The notes under the pieces were generated by a model. The model was not told where the DNA came from. It saw only the letters and a list, made by a program, of their open reading frames with translations, and searched no databases. A DNA stretch of 64,000 nucleotides, from the NCBI RefSeq assembly GCF_014235185.1, contig NZ_CP060131.1, positions 5,277,501 to 5,341,500 on the forward strand, given 5' to 3'. This document shows positions 8,724 through 17,201 of the stretch, piece after piece. Position 1 is the stretch's first letter; each line of letters starts with the position of its first letter. Both the position numbers and the translations under genes were made by a program. This DNA comes from Pseudonocardia petroleophila (GTDB lineage Bacteria > Actinomycetota > Actinomycetes > Mycobacteriales > Pseudonocardiaceae).

Positions 8724-11351
8724 ATGGCCGGGTCGTTGATCGCGTCGAAGATGCGTGTCCCGGTCGTCCGGGGCGGGTCGGTGCGCCGCGACCGGCTCGA
8801 CGGACCGCTCGACCGGGGGGTGGCGGGCCCGCTGACGCTCCTGTCGGCCCCCGCGGGGTTCGGCAAGACGACGCTGCTCGCCGACTGGCTGGCCTGCACC
8901 GGCCGGACGTCCGCGGCCTGGCTCTCGCTCGACGAGCGCGACGGCGACCCCGTCCGCTTCTGGACCTACCTGGTCACCGCGCTGCGCACCGCCCCCGGGT
9001 CCCCGGCCGGCTTCGGCGACGCCGCGCTCGCACTGCTGACCGCGCCCCGCCCGTCGACGGAGGCGGTCGTCACCGCCCTGCTCGACGACCTGGCCGCGCT
9101 GCGCGACGACGTCGTCCTGGTCCTCGACGACCTCCACGTCGTCGACGCCCGGGAGATCCGCGACGGGCTCGCCCTCCTGCTGGAGCACCTCCCCCCGGCG
9201 CTCCACCTGGTGGTCGCCTGCCGGGCCGACCCCCCGTTCCCGCTGGCCCGGATGCGCGCCCGCGGCGAGCTCGTCGAGGTCCGGGCCGCCGAACTGCGCT
9301 TCACCCCCGACGAGGTCGCCGCGTACCTCGCCGACGCAGCCGGGCCGGGCCTCGCCCCCGCCGACGTCGTCGCGCTGGAGGAGCGGACGGAGGGCTGGAT
9401 CGCCGCGCTGCAGCTCGCCGCACTCTCGCTGCGGGGGCGCGCGGACGTCGGCGGGTTCATCGCCCGCTTCGCCGGTGACGACCGGTACGTCGTCGACTAC
9501 CTCGTGGAGGAGGTCCTGCGCCACCTGTCCCCCGACGTCGGTGACTTCCTGCTGCGGACGGCGGTGCTCGACCGCTTCACCGCCCCGCTCTGCGACGCCG
9601 TCACCGGCCGCGACGACGGCGCCCGGACACTGCCGGCGCTGGAGCGGGCCAACCTGTTCCTCGTCCCGCTGGACGACCACCGCGAGTGGTACCGCTACCA
9701 CCACCTGTTCGCCGACGTGCTGCGCGCGCGCATCCCCGCCGGGCGGCTCCCGCTGCTGCACCGCCGCGCGGCGGACTGGTTCGAGCGTCACGACCTCGTC
9801 GAGGAGTCCGTCGAGCACGCGCTGGCCGCCGGTGACGTCGACCGGGCGGCGCGGCTGATGGAGCGGGCCGTGCCGGCGATCCGGCGCTCCCGCCACGACA
9901 CGACGTTCCGTGGGTGGCTCGCCCGGCTGCCCGACGAGGTCCTGCGGCGCAGCCCGGTCCTCGGCGTCTTCCGCGGGTGGTCGCTCATGGTCGCCGGCGA
10001 CCTCGAGGGGTTCGCGGCCCGCCTGGACGACGCCGAACGCGCGCTGGCCGCCGTGCCGCCCGGGTCGGAGCCGCCCTGGGCCGACACCGAGGAGCTGCAC
10101 ACGCTCCCGGCGACCATCGCCGTGTACCGCGCCTCGATCGCGCAGGCCCGGGGCGACGTGGCCGGCACGGCGGCGCACGCGCGGCGCGCCCTCGACCTCG
10201 CCCGGCCCGGCGACCACCTCTCGCTCGGCAGCGCGTCGGGCCTGCTGGGGCTCGCCTCCTGGGCGGAGGGGGACGTCGCGTCGGCGCTGCGGACCTTCGG
10301 CCGGGCCGTCACCAGCCTCCGGGCGGGCGGCAACGTCGTCGACGAGCTCACCTCCACCGCCGTGCTCGCCGACATGTGGCTCGCGGCCGGCCGGCCGCTG
10401 ACCGCCCGCCGGGTCTGCGAGCGCGCGCTGCGGCGGGACGGCGGCGCACCGCCCGCCGCGGCGGCGAGCCTGCACGTCGCGCTGAGCGGGCTGCACCGCG
10501 AGGCCGGTGACCTCGGCCGGGCCCGCGAGCACCTCGGAACCGCCGACGCGCTCGACGACCGCGGGTCGGTGGTCGAGGGCCGCCACCGCCGGCACGTGGC
10601 CGCGGCCCTGCTCGCCGCCGCCGAGGGCGACCCCGACGCCGCGGACGTGCTCCTGGACCGGGCCGAGCAGGACCACCTGCCGGGCTTCCTACCGGACCTT
10701 CACCCGGTCCCCGCGATCCGCGCCCGCATCCTCCTGCGGCGGCAGCGGCCGCTCGAGGCCGCCGACCTGGTCCGCGGCCGGGGCGTGACCCCCGACGACC
10801 GGGCCGACCCCCTGCGCGAGTACGACCACCTGACGCTGGTGCGCCTGCTCCTCGCCCGGCGGCGTCCCGACCGGGCCACCGGCCTGCTGGAGCGGCTGCT
10901 CGACGCGGCGCAGAGCGCGGGCCGCGCCCGCAGCGTCCTGGAGATCGGCATGCTGCAGGCCCTCGCCCTCGACGCGCGGGGCGACCGGCCACGGGCCCGC
11001 GAGACGCTCGACCGGGCGCTGACCGGGGCCCCCGAGACGGCGGGCCACGTGCGGCTGTTCCTCGACGAGGGCACCCCCGTGACCGATCTCCTGCGCGACG
11101 TCGAGCGCCACGGCACCGCGAGCGAGCAGGCGCGCCTGCTGCTCGGCCCGTCCCCGGACGTCGCGCTGACCGGACGGGAGATCCAGGTGCTTCGGCTGCT
11201 CGACGGCGAGCTGACCGGGCCGCAGATCGCCCGGGCGCTGTACGTCACGCACAACACGCTGCGCACCCACACCAAGCACATCTTCACCAAGCTCGACGTC
11301 ACCACCCGCCGGGCGGCCGTCGCGCGGGCCCGGGAGCGCGGCGTCCTGTAG
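8724..11351 (+). CDS. large LuxR-family (LAL/MalT-type) transcriptional regulator
   Basis: 875 residues. The STAND-type NTPase begins with Walker A APAGFGKTTLLADWL (about residues 41-55) and Walker B VVLVLDDLHVVD. A long TPR-like helical region follows. The C-terminus is a LuxR helix-turn-helix: LTGREIQVLRLLDGELTGPQ, then HNTLRTHTKHIFTKL. Such proteins are ATP-dependent activators triggered by small ligands. The start has a GGGGAGG ribosome binding site. The target is unknown; the membrane protein genes just downstream are candidates. Confidence 0.9.
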   Translation: MAGSLIASKMRVPVVRGGSVRRDRLDGPLDRGVAGPLTLLSAPAGFGKTTLLADWLACTGRTSAAWLSLDERDGDPVRFWTYLVTALRTAPGSPAGFGDAALALLTAPRPSTEAVVTALLDDLAALRDDVVLVLDDLHVVDAREIRDGLALLLEHLPPALHLVVACRADPPFPLARMRARGELVEVRAAELRFTPDEVAAYLADAAGPGLAPADVVALEERTEGWIAALQLAALSLRGRADVGGFIARFAGDDRYVVDYLVEEVLRHLSPDVGDFLLRTAVLDRFTAPLCDAVTGRDDGARTLPALERANLFLVPLDDHREWYRYHHLFADVLRARIPAGRLPLLHRRAADWFERHDLVEESVEHALAAGDVDRAARLMERAVPAIRRSRHDTTFRGWLARLPDEVLRRSPVLGVFRGWSLMVAGDLEGFAARLDDAERALAAVPPGSEPPWADTEELHTLPATIAVYRASIAQARGDVAGTAAHARRALDLARPGDHLSLGSASGLLGLASWAEGDVASALRTFGRAVTSLRAGGNVVDELTSTAVLADMWLAAGRPLTARRVCERALRRDGGAPPAAAASLHVALSGLHREAGDLGRAREHLGTADALDDRGSVVEGRHRRHVAAALLAAAEGDPDAADVLLDRAEQDHLPGFLPDLHPVPAIRARILLRRQRPLEAADLVRGRGVTPDDRADPLREYDHLTLVRLLLARRRPDRATGLLERLLDAAQSAGRARSVLEIGMLQALALDARGDRPRARETLDRALTGAPETAGHVRLFLDEGTPVTDLLRDVERHGTASEQARLLLGPSPDVALTGREIQVLRLLDGELTGPQIARALYVTHNTLRTHTKHIFTKLDVTTRRAAVARARERGVL

Positions 11352-11456
11352 CCCCGTGGGTCACATCGTCGTGTGACGCGCCCGCACCCCCGCCGTTCCT
11401 ACCGTTCGGGACAGCCCGCGGCACCCCGCCCGGGCACCCGACACCGGGAGCCGTAC

Positions 11457-12134
11457 ATGACCGTCACCACCACGAAGCTGACCCGGGCGGCCGGCCTCTG
11501 CGCCGTCGCGGCCGGCCTGCTGTTCATCGCCGTCCAGATCGCCCACCCGCCGGTGGACGCCGCCCTCGTCACCACGACCGAGTGGGCGGTCCGGCAGAGC
11601 GCGAAGGTGCTCATGGCGGTCCTCGCGCTCGCCGGCATCACCGGCATGCACCTGACCCAGGTGCGCCGGGCCGGGCTGTTCGGCCTCCTCGCCTACCTGG
11701 TGTTCGCCGCCGGGTACCTGGCGATGCTGGGCGTCGAGCTCATCGGGCTGTGCGTCCTGCCGTCGGTCGCGTCGAGCGCACCCGGTTGGGTCGACGACGT
11801 CCTCGCCGCGGCGACGGGCGGCACCCCGGCCGGGGACATCGGCCTGTTCGCGACGCTGAGCCTCGTCTCCGGCCTCACCTACATCGGTGGCGGCACCCTC
11901 TTCGGCATCGCCCTGTTCCGCGCGGACGTCCTCGCCCGGTGGGCCGCCGCGCTCCTCTCCGCCGGCGCACTCGCCACCGCCACGATCCCGCTGTTCCCCG
12001 GGGTCAACCAACGCCTGTTCGCCGTGCCCGTCGCCGTCGCGCTGATCGGACTCGGGATCTCGCTGTGGCGGTCGCCACGCGTCGCTGCCCTGCCGGCCCC
12101 CGCCCCGCGGCTCGACCCGGCCCCCGCGCCGTGA
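11457..12134 (+). CDS. multi-pass membrane protein, unknown function
   Basis: 225 residues with about six hydrophobic segments (for example AAGLCAVAAGLLFIAVQIA, VLMAVLALAGITGMHL, LAYLVFAAGYLAML). I do not recognise a catalytic motif. It follows the LuxR gene by about 105 bases and is coupled to the next small gene (GTGA at 12131-12134). The context suggests a target of the adjacent regulator, which is inference. Confidence 0.65.
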   Translation: MTVTTTKLTRAAGLCAVAAGLLFIAVQIAHPPVDAALVTTTEWAVRQSAKVLMAVLALAGITGMHLTQVRRAGLFGLLAYLVFAAGYLAMLGVELIGLCVLPSVASSAPGWVDDVLAAATGGTPAGDIGLFATLSLVSGLTYIGGGTLFGIALFRADVLARWAAALLSAGALATATIPLFPGVNQRLFAVPVAVALIGLGISLWRSPRVAALPAPAPRLDPAPAP

Positions 12135-12373
12135 CCCGGCCGACCGGCTACCGGATCCGGGTCGACGGGCACCTCGACGACCACTGGTCCACCCGGCTCG
12201 GCGGCCTCGACCTGGTGCGCGAGCAGGACGGGACGACGACCCTCGGCGGGGAGGTCCCGGACCAGGCGGCGCTGCACGGGCTGCTCGCCGTGCTCCGGGA
12301 CCTCGGCGTACCGCTGATCTCGGTGGCGGCCGTCGGCGGGGGGCCCGGCCCCGGGCGCCCGCGGCACCGCTGA
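12131..12373 (+). CDS. small conserved actinobacterial protein
   Basis: 80 residues from a GTG that overlaps the preceding stop. The pattern YRIRVDGHLDDHWSTRLGGL, then TTTLGGEVPDQAALHGLL and a C-terminal VLRDLGVPLISV recurs in actinobacteria, often next to LuxR-controlled membrane genes. It probably folds as a small alpha/beta domain. Function unknown. Confidence 0.6.
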   Translation: MTRPTGYRIRVDGHLDDHWSTRLGGLDLVREQDGTTTLGGEVPDQAALHGLLAVLRDLGVPLISVAAVGGGPGPGRPRHR

Positions 12374-12504
12374 CGCGGTGCGCCGCCCGGTGGGTCCGGT
12401 CCGCGCACCGACCGTCGCTGTGACCTGCGTCGCCTCCGCTGGAGCATGCCGCGGCGGCACAGCCCACGGTGGTGCCCACACCGACCGGCTCCCGAGGAGA
12501 CACC

Positions 12505-13173
12505 GTGACCACCGACCTGCCCGCCGCCCACCCCGACCGCGGAACGCGGCCCGGGCCGTTCGGCAGGGCGCTCCGGACCGTCCGCGACAACCTCGGCGCC
12601 TACCTCGTCGTCAACGCCGTGATGTACGGCCTGTCGATCGCCGGGTTCGTCACGGCACTGGTCTTCCCCGAGCTCAACGCCGCGCAGGTGGCGTCCCTGC
12701 AGGCCGACGGGACCGCCGACCTGGTCCTGTCGCTGCTCGGCAACGTGTGGTTGTTCGCCCTGGTCATCCTGGGGGTCAACACGGTGACGGTCGGTGCGCT
12801 GTCGATCCTGCTGCCGTCGATGATCGTGCCCTTCGCCGGCATCGCCGTGTTCGCCTACCGGGCCGTCGACATCGGCCTGACGCTCGCCCCCGCCGACCGG
12901 ACCGGCTGGGTCGTCCTCGTCCCGCACTCCCTGACCTACCTCATCGAGTTCCAGGCCTACGTCCTCCTCGTCCTCGGCGCCTACCTCCTCGGGAGGTCCT
13001 GGCTCCGCCCCGCGTCCGTCGGCGCCCCGAACCGCCGGGCGGGCTACGTCAGCGGGCTGCGGCAGATCGGCCGGCTGAGCCTGCCCGCCCTGGTCCTGTT
13101 CGTCGTCGGCGCGGTCTACGAGGCGTTCACGCTCAGCTACCTGGTTCCCGTGCTGGTCCAGGCCATGAGCTGA
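12505..13173 (+). CDS. SpoIIM-like membrane protein
   Basis: 222 residues. GTG 12505 follows a clean GAGGAG ribosome binding site. The layout resembles the SpoIIM/DUF95 family: RTVRDNLGAYLVVNAVMYGL, several membrane helices, then PHSLTYLIEFQAYVLLVLGA. SpoIIM-like proteins outside spore formers have no settled role. It sits in a run of membrane protein genes behind the LuxR regulator. The family match is by pattern only. Confidence 0.55.
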   Translation: MTTDLPAAHPDRGTRPGPFGRALRTVRDNLGAYLVVNAVMYGLSIAGFVTALVFPELNAAQVASLQADGTADLVLSLLGNVWLFALVILGVNTVTVGALSILLPSMIVPFAGIAVFAYRAVDIGLTLAPADRTGWVVLVPHSLTYLIEFQAYVLLVLGAYLLGRSWLRPASVGAPNRRAGYVSGLRQIGRLSLPALVLFVVGAVYEAFTLSYLVPVLVQAMS

Positions 13174-13224
13174 GCACCGGCTCGACGTCCCGCCCTCCGG
13201 AGCCCTGACCCACCTGGAGCCACG

Positions 13225-13896
13225 ATGACCACCGGCACGAGCGCGGAGACCGTCGCCGGCCCGGCCCGGTCGCCCTGTACCGGACCCCGCGCCGGTCGGG
13301 CCGCACGCGCTGTGAAGCGCTGGTTCGACCGGTCGTCCGCGGCCCTACTGCTGGTCCTGCTCCTGCCGCTGCTGCTCGGGGTGGCCGTCGCGGTCAAGCT
13401 CGACGGCGGGCCGGTGTTCTTCCGCCAGATCCGCGTCGGGCGCCACGGCGAGACGTTCCGGATGGTCAAGTTCCGGTCGATGGTCGTGGACGCGGAGAAG
13501 CTGCGCGCCGACCTGGTCACCATGAACGAGGGCGCGGGGCCGCTGTTCACGATGCGCCGCGACCCGCGGGTCACCGCGGTGGGGCAGTGGCTGCGCCGCT
13601 ACTCCCTCGACGAGCTCCCGCAGCTGTTCAACGTGCTCGGCGGGTCGATGTCGCTGGTCGGGCCGCGCCCGCCGCTGCCGGCGGAGGTCGAGGGCTACTC
13701 CACCGAGACCCACCGGCGCCTGCACGTGCGTCCGGGGCTGACCGGGCTGTGGCAGGTCAGCGGGCGCAGCGACCTGTCGTGGGACGAGTCGATCCGGCTC
13801 GACCTGCGCTACGTGGAGAACTGGTCGCTGGCGCTGGACGCGCTGATCCTGTGGAAGACCGTCGGGGCCGTGCTCCGCGGCGACGGCGCCTACTGA
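13225..13896 (+). CDS. sugar-1-phosphate transferase (bacterial sugar transferase), short form
   Basis: 223 residues. One N-terminal hydrophobic segment (LLLVLLLPLLLGVAVAVKLDGG) precedes the cytoplasmic catalytic domain with FRMVKFRSMV, RRYSLDELPQLFNVL, MSLVGPRPPLP and RPGLTGLWQVSGRS. This family transfers a sugar phosphate to undecaprenyl phosphate to start exopolysaccharide or glycoprotein glycan synthesis. The multi-helix N-terminal module of WbaP/WcaJ-type proteins is absent. No other polysaccharide gene is nearby. Confidence 0.88.
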   Translation: MTTGTSAETVAGPARSPCTGPRAGRAARAVKRWFDRSSAALLLVLLLPLLLGVAVAVKLDGGPVFFRQIRVGRHGETFRMVKFRSMVVDAEKLRADLVTMNEGAGPLFTMRRDPRVTAVGQWLRRYSLDELPQLFNVLGGSMSLVGPRPPLPAEVEGYSTETHRRLHVRPGLTGLWQVSGRSDLSWDESIRLDLRYVENWSLALDALILWKTVGAVLRGDGAY

Positions 13897-13963
13897 CCCT
13901 CCCGGCGCAGGCCCACCTCCGGCCCGACGCCACCACCGCCCACCCGACGAGCGAGGAGAACCG

Positions 13964-14044
13964 ATGAGCACCCCACCACCCGACGCAGCCGCACCGGCCC
14001 GGACCCTCGCCGGCCCGCACCTCCTCGACGGGCCGGCGTCGTGA
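13964..14044 (+). CDS. 26-codon ORF coupled to the CPBP protease gene
   Basis: A GAGGAG ribosome binding site at ideal spacing precedes ATG 13964. The peptide is 26 residues and Pro/Ala-rich (MSTPPPDAAAPARTLAGPHL at its start). Its TGA overlaps the GTG of the next gene (GTGA, 14041-14044). The downstream gene has no comparable ribosome binding site of its own, so this may be a leader that delivers ribosomes by coupling. Whether the peptide itself does anything is unknown. Confidence 0.4.
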   Translation: MSTPPPDAAAPARTLAGPHLLDGPAS

Positions 14045-15039
14045 CCACCCGCACCCCGGCGGGGTCGACCACCTCCACGACGCGGGGCGGGACCGGCGTG
14101 AGCGGCCGCGACCTGCGATCCATCGGGGTGTTCACCGCCGTCGCGTTCGCGCTCTCCTGGCTGCTCGCGCTGCCGCTCTGGTTCGGCGAGGGGCTCGCCT
14201 CCCCGTGGTTCCCGCTGGTGTCCGTCTCCGTCATGGCGACCCCCGCCGTCGCCGCTCTCGTCGTCGTGTTCGTCGTGGAACGGCCGCGGCACCGGGCGAG
14301 GACGCTCGGGCTGTGGCCGTTGACGCCGGTCCGGAGGCTGCTCGGCTTCGCCGCACTGGGGATCGTCGTGCCCATCGCGCTCGTCCTGGTGGCGCTCCCG
14401 ATCGGTGCACTGCTCGGCGTCTACCCGGCCGACGTCGTCGGCTTCTCCGCGTTCCAGCAGCTCCGCGACGAGCAGGCGGCCGCCGCAGGTGCGGGCGGGC
14501 TCCCGATCTCGACCGGTGCGCTCGTCGCCCTCCAGCTCGCCGTACTCCCGGTGGCGGCCGTCATCAACCTCGTACCGGCCCTCGGGGAGGAGCTGGGCTG
14601 GCGGGGCTGGTTGCTCCCGAAGCTGATGCCGCTCGGCCCGGTGCCGGCGATCCTGGTCTCCGGCGTGCTGTGGGGCGTGTGGCACGCCCCGCTCGTCCTC
14701 CTCGGGTACAACTACCCGACCGCGCCGGGCTGGCTCGGCGTGACCGCGATGGTCGGCACCTGCATCCTGCTCGGAGCGGTCTTCGGCTGGCTCCGGCTCC
14801 GGTCGGGTTCGGTGTGGCCCGCCGCCCTCGCCCACGCCTCGATCAACGGGGCGGCCGGGAGCTCCCTGCTCTTCGCCGCCGCAGGCGAGCCCGTCGACAC
14901 CACGCAGGCCACGATCCTCGGCTGGAGCGGGTGGATCGTGCCGTTCGCCCTCGTCGCGGTCCTCGTCGCGACCGGGCGGTTCGCTCCGGCCGAGCCCTCG
15001 TCCGCCCCGCAGCCGGGGACGGCGTCGCCGCACCCCTGA
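14041..15039 (+). CDS. CPBP-family intramembrane metalloprotease (CAAX protease/Abi)
   Basis: 332 residues with about eight membrane segments. The family motifs are intact: GEELGWRGWLLP (EExxxR), then GVLWGVWHAPLVLLG and the late HASINGA. These provide the metal and catalytic residues of Rce1-like proteases. Substrate unknown. Bacterial members include bacteriocin self-immunity and stress proteins. The GTG start depends on the preceding 26-codon ORF. Confidence 0.85.
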   Translation: MTTRTPAGSTTSTTRGGTGVSGRDLRSIGVFTAVAFALSWLLALPLWFGEGLASPWFPLVSVSVMATPAVAALVVVFVVERPRHRARTLGLWPLTPVRRLLGFAALGIVVPIALVLVALPIGALLGVYPADVVGFSAFQQLRDEQAAAAGAGGLPISTGALVALQLAVLPVAAVINLVPALGEELGWRGWLLPKLMPLGPVPAILVSGVLWGVWHAPLVLLGYNYPTAPGWLGVTAMVGTCILLGAVFGWLRLRSGSVWPAALAHASINGAAGSSLLFAAAGEPVDTTQATILGWSGWIVPFALVAVLVATGRFAPAEPSSAPQPGTASPHP

Positions 15040-15167
15040 CGCGGGCGGGCAGCGATCCGTCCCGCACGCACGTCCGCGGCGCAACGGGGTGGAACAACGG
15101 GCGCGGAGGCCCCGTTGGTCGGGAGGTCGTCACGACCCATCGGGTCGTCGCAGCGAAGGAGAGCCGC

Positions 15168-16214
15168 ATGCCGACCCCCGACGTCCCGCTGGAGAAGCTC
15201 GGCTTCCTGACCATCGGGCTGTTCGACGGCGCCGACCCGGCGCCGGGGCACGAGAACGTGCTGCAGGTCATCGAGCTCGGCGAGCAGCTCGGGTTCGACA
15301 GCGTCTACCTCCGCCACCGGCACTTCCAGACCGGCATCTCCTCGCCCGTCGCGATCATGGCGGCGGCCTCGCAACGCACCCACCGCATCGCGATGGGCAC
15401 GGCGGTGACCCCGCTGGGATGGGAGAACCCGCTGCGCACGGCCGAGGACCTCGCCACCGTCGACATCCTGTCGGGCGGGCGGGTGGAACCCGGCTTCTCC
15501 GTCGGCCCGCCGACCCACTGGGACGACGTCAAGCAGGCGCTCTACCCCGACACCGCCGACGCCGAGGACCTCTCCTTCGAACGGGTCGCGCGGCTGCTGC
15601 GCATGATCAGGGGTGAGGCCGTCAGCACCTTCTCCGGCACCGCGGGCTTCGAGCAGTTCTCCGCACGCGTGGAACCGCACTCCCCCGGTCTCGCCGACCG
15701 CGTCTGGTACGGCTCGGGAAGCGGTCGCTCCACCCGATGGGCCGCCGAACAGGGGCTCAACCTGCTGACCAGCAACATCACCAAGCCCGAGCCGTCCGAT
15801 CTCGAGGCCGACGGCCGCTGGGACTTCGCCGCCATCCAGCAGCGCCAGATCCGGCTGTTCAAGCAGCACCACCCCCTCGGTGACGCCGCCCGGGTCTCGC
15901 AGGGCCTCGTCGTGATCCCCACCGACACCGCGACCAGCGAGCAGAAGGCCAAGTACCGGGCCTACGTCGACGCGCGCACGCCCCGGACCAGCGCACCGAT
16001 GGGCCCGCCCGGCCCGGGCCTGCTCGCCGCGCCCGACATCCTCGGGACGTCGCAGGAGATCGCCGAGAGGCTGTACGCCGACGCCGCGTTCCGCGAGGTC
16101 CGCGAGGTCGTGTTCGCGTTGCCGTTCAGCTTCGAGCACGCCGACTACGTCCAGATCCTGACCGACACGGCGACCTCGCTCGGACCGCTCCTGGGCTGGA
16201 AGCCGCCGGTCTGA
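15168..16214 (+). CDS. LLM-class flavin-dependent oxidoreductase
   Basis: 348 residues, luciferase-like TIM barrel. Visible blocks are LGFLTIGLFDGADPAPGHEN, QLGFDSVYLRHRHFQTGISS, then TAVTPLGWENPLRTAEDLAT and DILSGGRVEPGFSVGPP. ATG 15168 has an AAGGAGAG ribosome binding site. The flavin (FMN or F420) and substrate cannot be read from sequence. It stands alone between the protease gene and the microcompartment relic. Confidence 0.85.
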   Translation: MPTPDVPLEKLGFLTIGLFDGADPAPGHENVLQVIELGEQLGFDSVYLRHRHFQTGISSPVAIMAAASQRTHRIAMGTAVTPLGWENPLRTAEDLATVDILSGGRVEPGFSVGPPTHWDDVKQALYPDTADAEDLSFERVARLLRMIRGEAVSTFSGTAGFEQFSARVEPHSPGLADRVWYGSGSGRSTRWAAEQGLNLLTSNITKPEPSDLEADGRWDFAAIQQRQIRLFKQHHPLGDAARVSQGLVVIPTDTATSEQKAKYRAYVDARTPRTSAPMGPPGPGLLAAPDILGTSQEIAERLYADAAFREVREVVFALPFSFEHADYVQILTDTATSLGPLLGWKPPV

Positions 16215-16358
16215 ACCGGGCCCCGGTCAGGTCGCCGTGCGTGGCGTGCTGGCCGACGTCGAGGAACGCCCCCGTTCCGCACCCGCCGGCGCGATCAGCA
16301 GGCGGGCGAGCGGCGAACGCCCCGTGTCGGTCCCCCTGGACAAGTGCGTGACCGCTCG

Positions 16359-16375
16359 TTGTCCGACGGGGACAA
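16359..16375. promoter_or_regulatory. 17-bp inverted repeat upstream of the microcompartment shell gene
   Basis: TTGTCCGACGGGGACAA is a perfect 6+5+6 inverted repeat 61 bases before the shell gene start. An extra half site GGACAA lies at 16338-16343. A near-identical 17-bp repeat occurs at 17133-17149. Position and symmetry suggest an operator, perhaps for the PucR-type protein encoded opposite. Confidence 0.55.
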
Positions 16376-16436
16376 CGGTCCGGGCGCGTCCCCGACCTAG
16401 CCTGGGGCCCTGTCACCGTGCCACGAGGGAGTCGCG

Positions 16437-16730
16437 ATGTCCGGTCCGGGTGGGGCTCTCGGCATGATCGAGACCAAGGGACTCGTCGGGGCGCTCGAGG
16501 CGGCCGACGCAATGGTCAAGTCCGCGAACGTCGAGATCGAGGGCTACCGCACACTGCGCAACGGGCAGGTCTCGATCCTGGTCCGGGGCGACGTCGGCGC
16601 CGTGCAGGCAGCCGTCGACGCCGGCTCGGCCGCCGCGGCCGCGGTCGGGGAGCTCTACGTCGCCCGGGTCATCCCCCGGCCACACGGAGAGACCGAGACG
16701 GTGATCGGCGCCGCCATCACACCGACCTGA
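16437..16730 (+). CDS. bacterial microcompartment (BMC-H) shell protein, orphan
   Basis: 97 residues, the normal length for a single BMC domain. The start ALGMIETKGLVGALEAADAM is the classic PduA/CcmK hexamer signature, followed by GQVSILVRGDVGAVQAAVDAG and VARVIPRPHGE at the C-terminal end of the fold. A GAGGGA ribosome binding site precedes ATG 16437. No pentamer (BMC-P), trimer or encapsulated enzyme gene is seen nearby. Its 3' end overlaps a truncated regulator by 14 bases. It could be a relic or could belong to a shell encoded elsewhere. Confidence 0.9.
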   Translation: MSGPGGALGMIETKGLVGALEAADAMVKSANVEIEGYRTLRNGQVSILVRGDVGAVQAAVDAGSAAAAAVGELYVARVIPRPHGETETVIGAAITPT

Positions 16731-17100
16731 CCGAGCGCCCCGGCAGGTCGGTGGCGTCGGCGTCGGCATCCGGCTCGTCCACACCGCTCACCTGCAGCAG
16801 GCGCAGCGCGAAGTCGGCGCGCATCCGGTCCTCGTGCCGGCTGAGGTCGAGCCCGGTCAGCTGCTTGATCTGCTCCAGCCGGTAGCGCAGCGTCTTGTGG
16901 TGGACGAACAGCCGCTCGGCGGCCACGCGCTGGGAGCAGTCGGCGTCGAAGAAGGCGCGCAGCGTGCGGATCAGCGACCCGTCGTTGTCGCGGTCATAGG
17001 CGAGCAGCGGCCCGGTGGCCTCCTCGATGAAGGTCTGCAGGTCCGGGTCGTCACCGGAGCCCAGCAGCAGGCGCACGATGCCCAGCTCCTTGACCGACCG
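16717..17100 (-). pseudogene. PucR-family regulator, C-terminal remnant
   Basis: About 128 codons with clear homology, starting near KELGIVRLLLGSGDDPDLQT. They include the complete PucR/CdaR helix-turn-helix: SLIRTLRAFFDADCSQRVAA, then HHKTLRYRLEQIKQLTGLDL. Full-length relatives have 400-550 residues, so the sensory N-terminus is gone. The reading frame continues upstream but the sequence is unrelated. The first usable in-frame start is a GTG inside the remnant. The DNA-binding domain could still be made, but I call it a truncated gene. Confidence 0.75.
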
Positions 17101-17132
17101 ATGGGCCGTTCGGATAGAAGTGGTCGGGTGGC

Positions 17133-17149
17133 TTGTCTCGGCCGGACAA
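17133..17149. promoter_or_regulatory. second copy of the 17-bp inverted repeat
   Basis: TTGTCTCGGCCGGACAA has the same 6+5+6 geometry and outer TTGTC/GACAA arms as the site before the BMC-H gene. It lies 53 bases upstream of the acyl-CoA ligase remnant, in the position of an operator or activator site. It supports common control of the two genes before the locus decayed. Confidence 0.5.
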
Positions 17150-17201
17150 CGCCGTCGGAGGTGGGTGCCGCTGCACTCGGGGCACGACGAAGGAGGGTGC
17201 C

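Noticed and set aside
13225..13896. Start of an exopolysaccharide cluster
   Set aside because: No glycosyltransferase, flippase or polymerase gene flanks it; the neighbours are unrelated membrane proteins.
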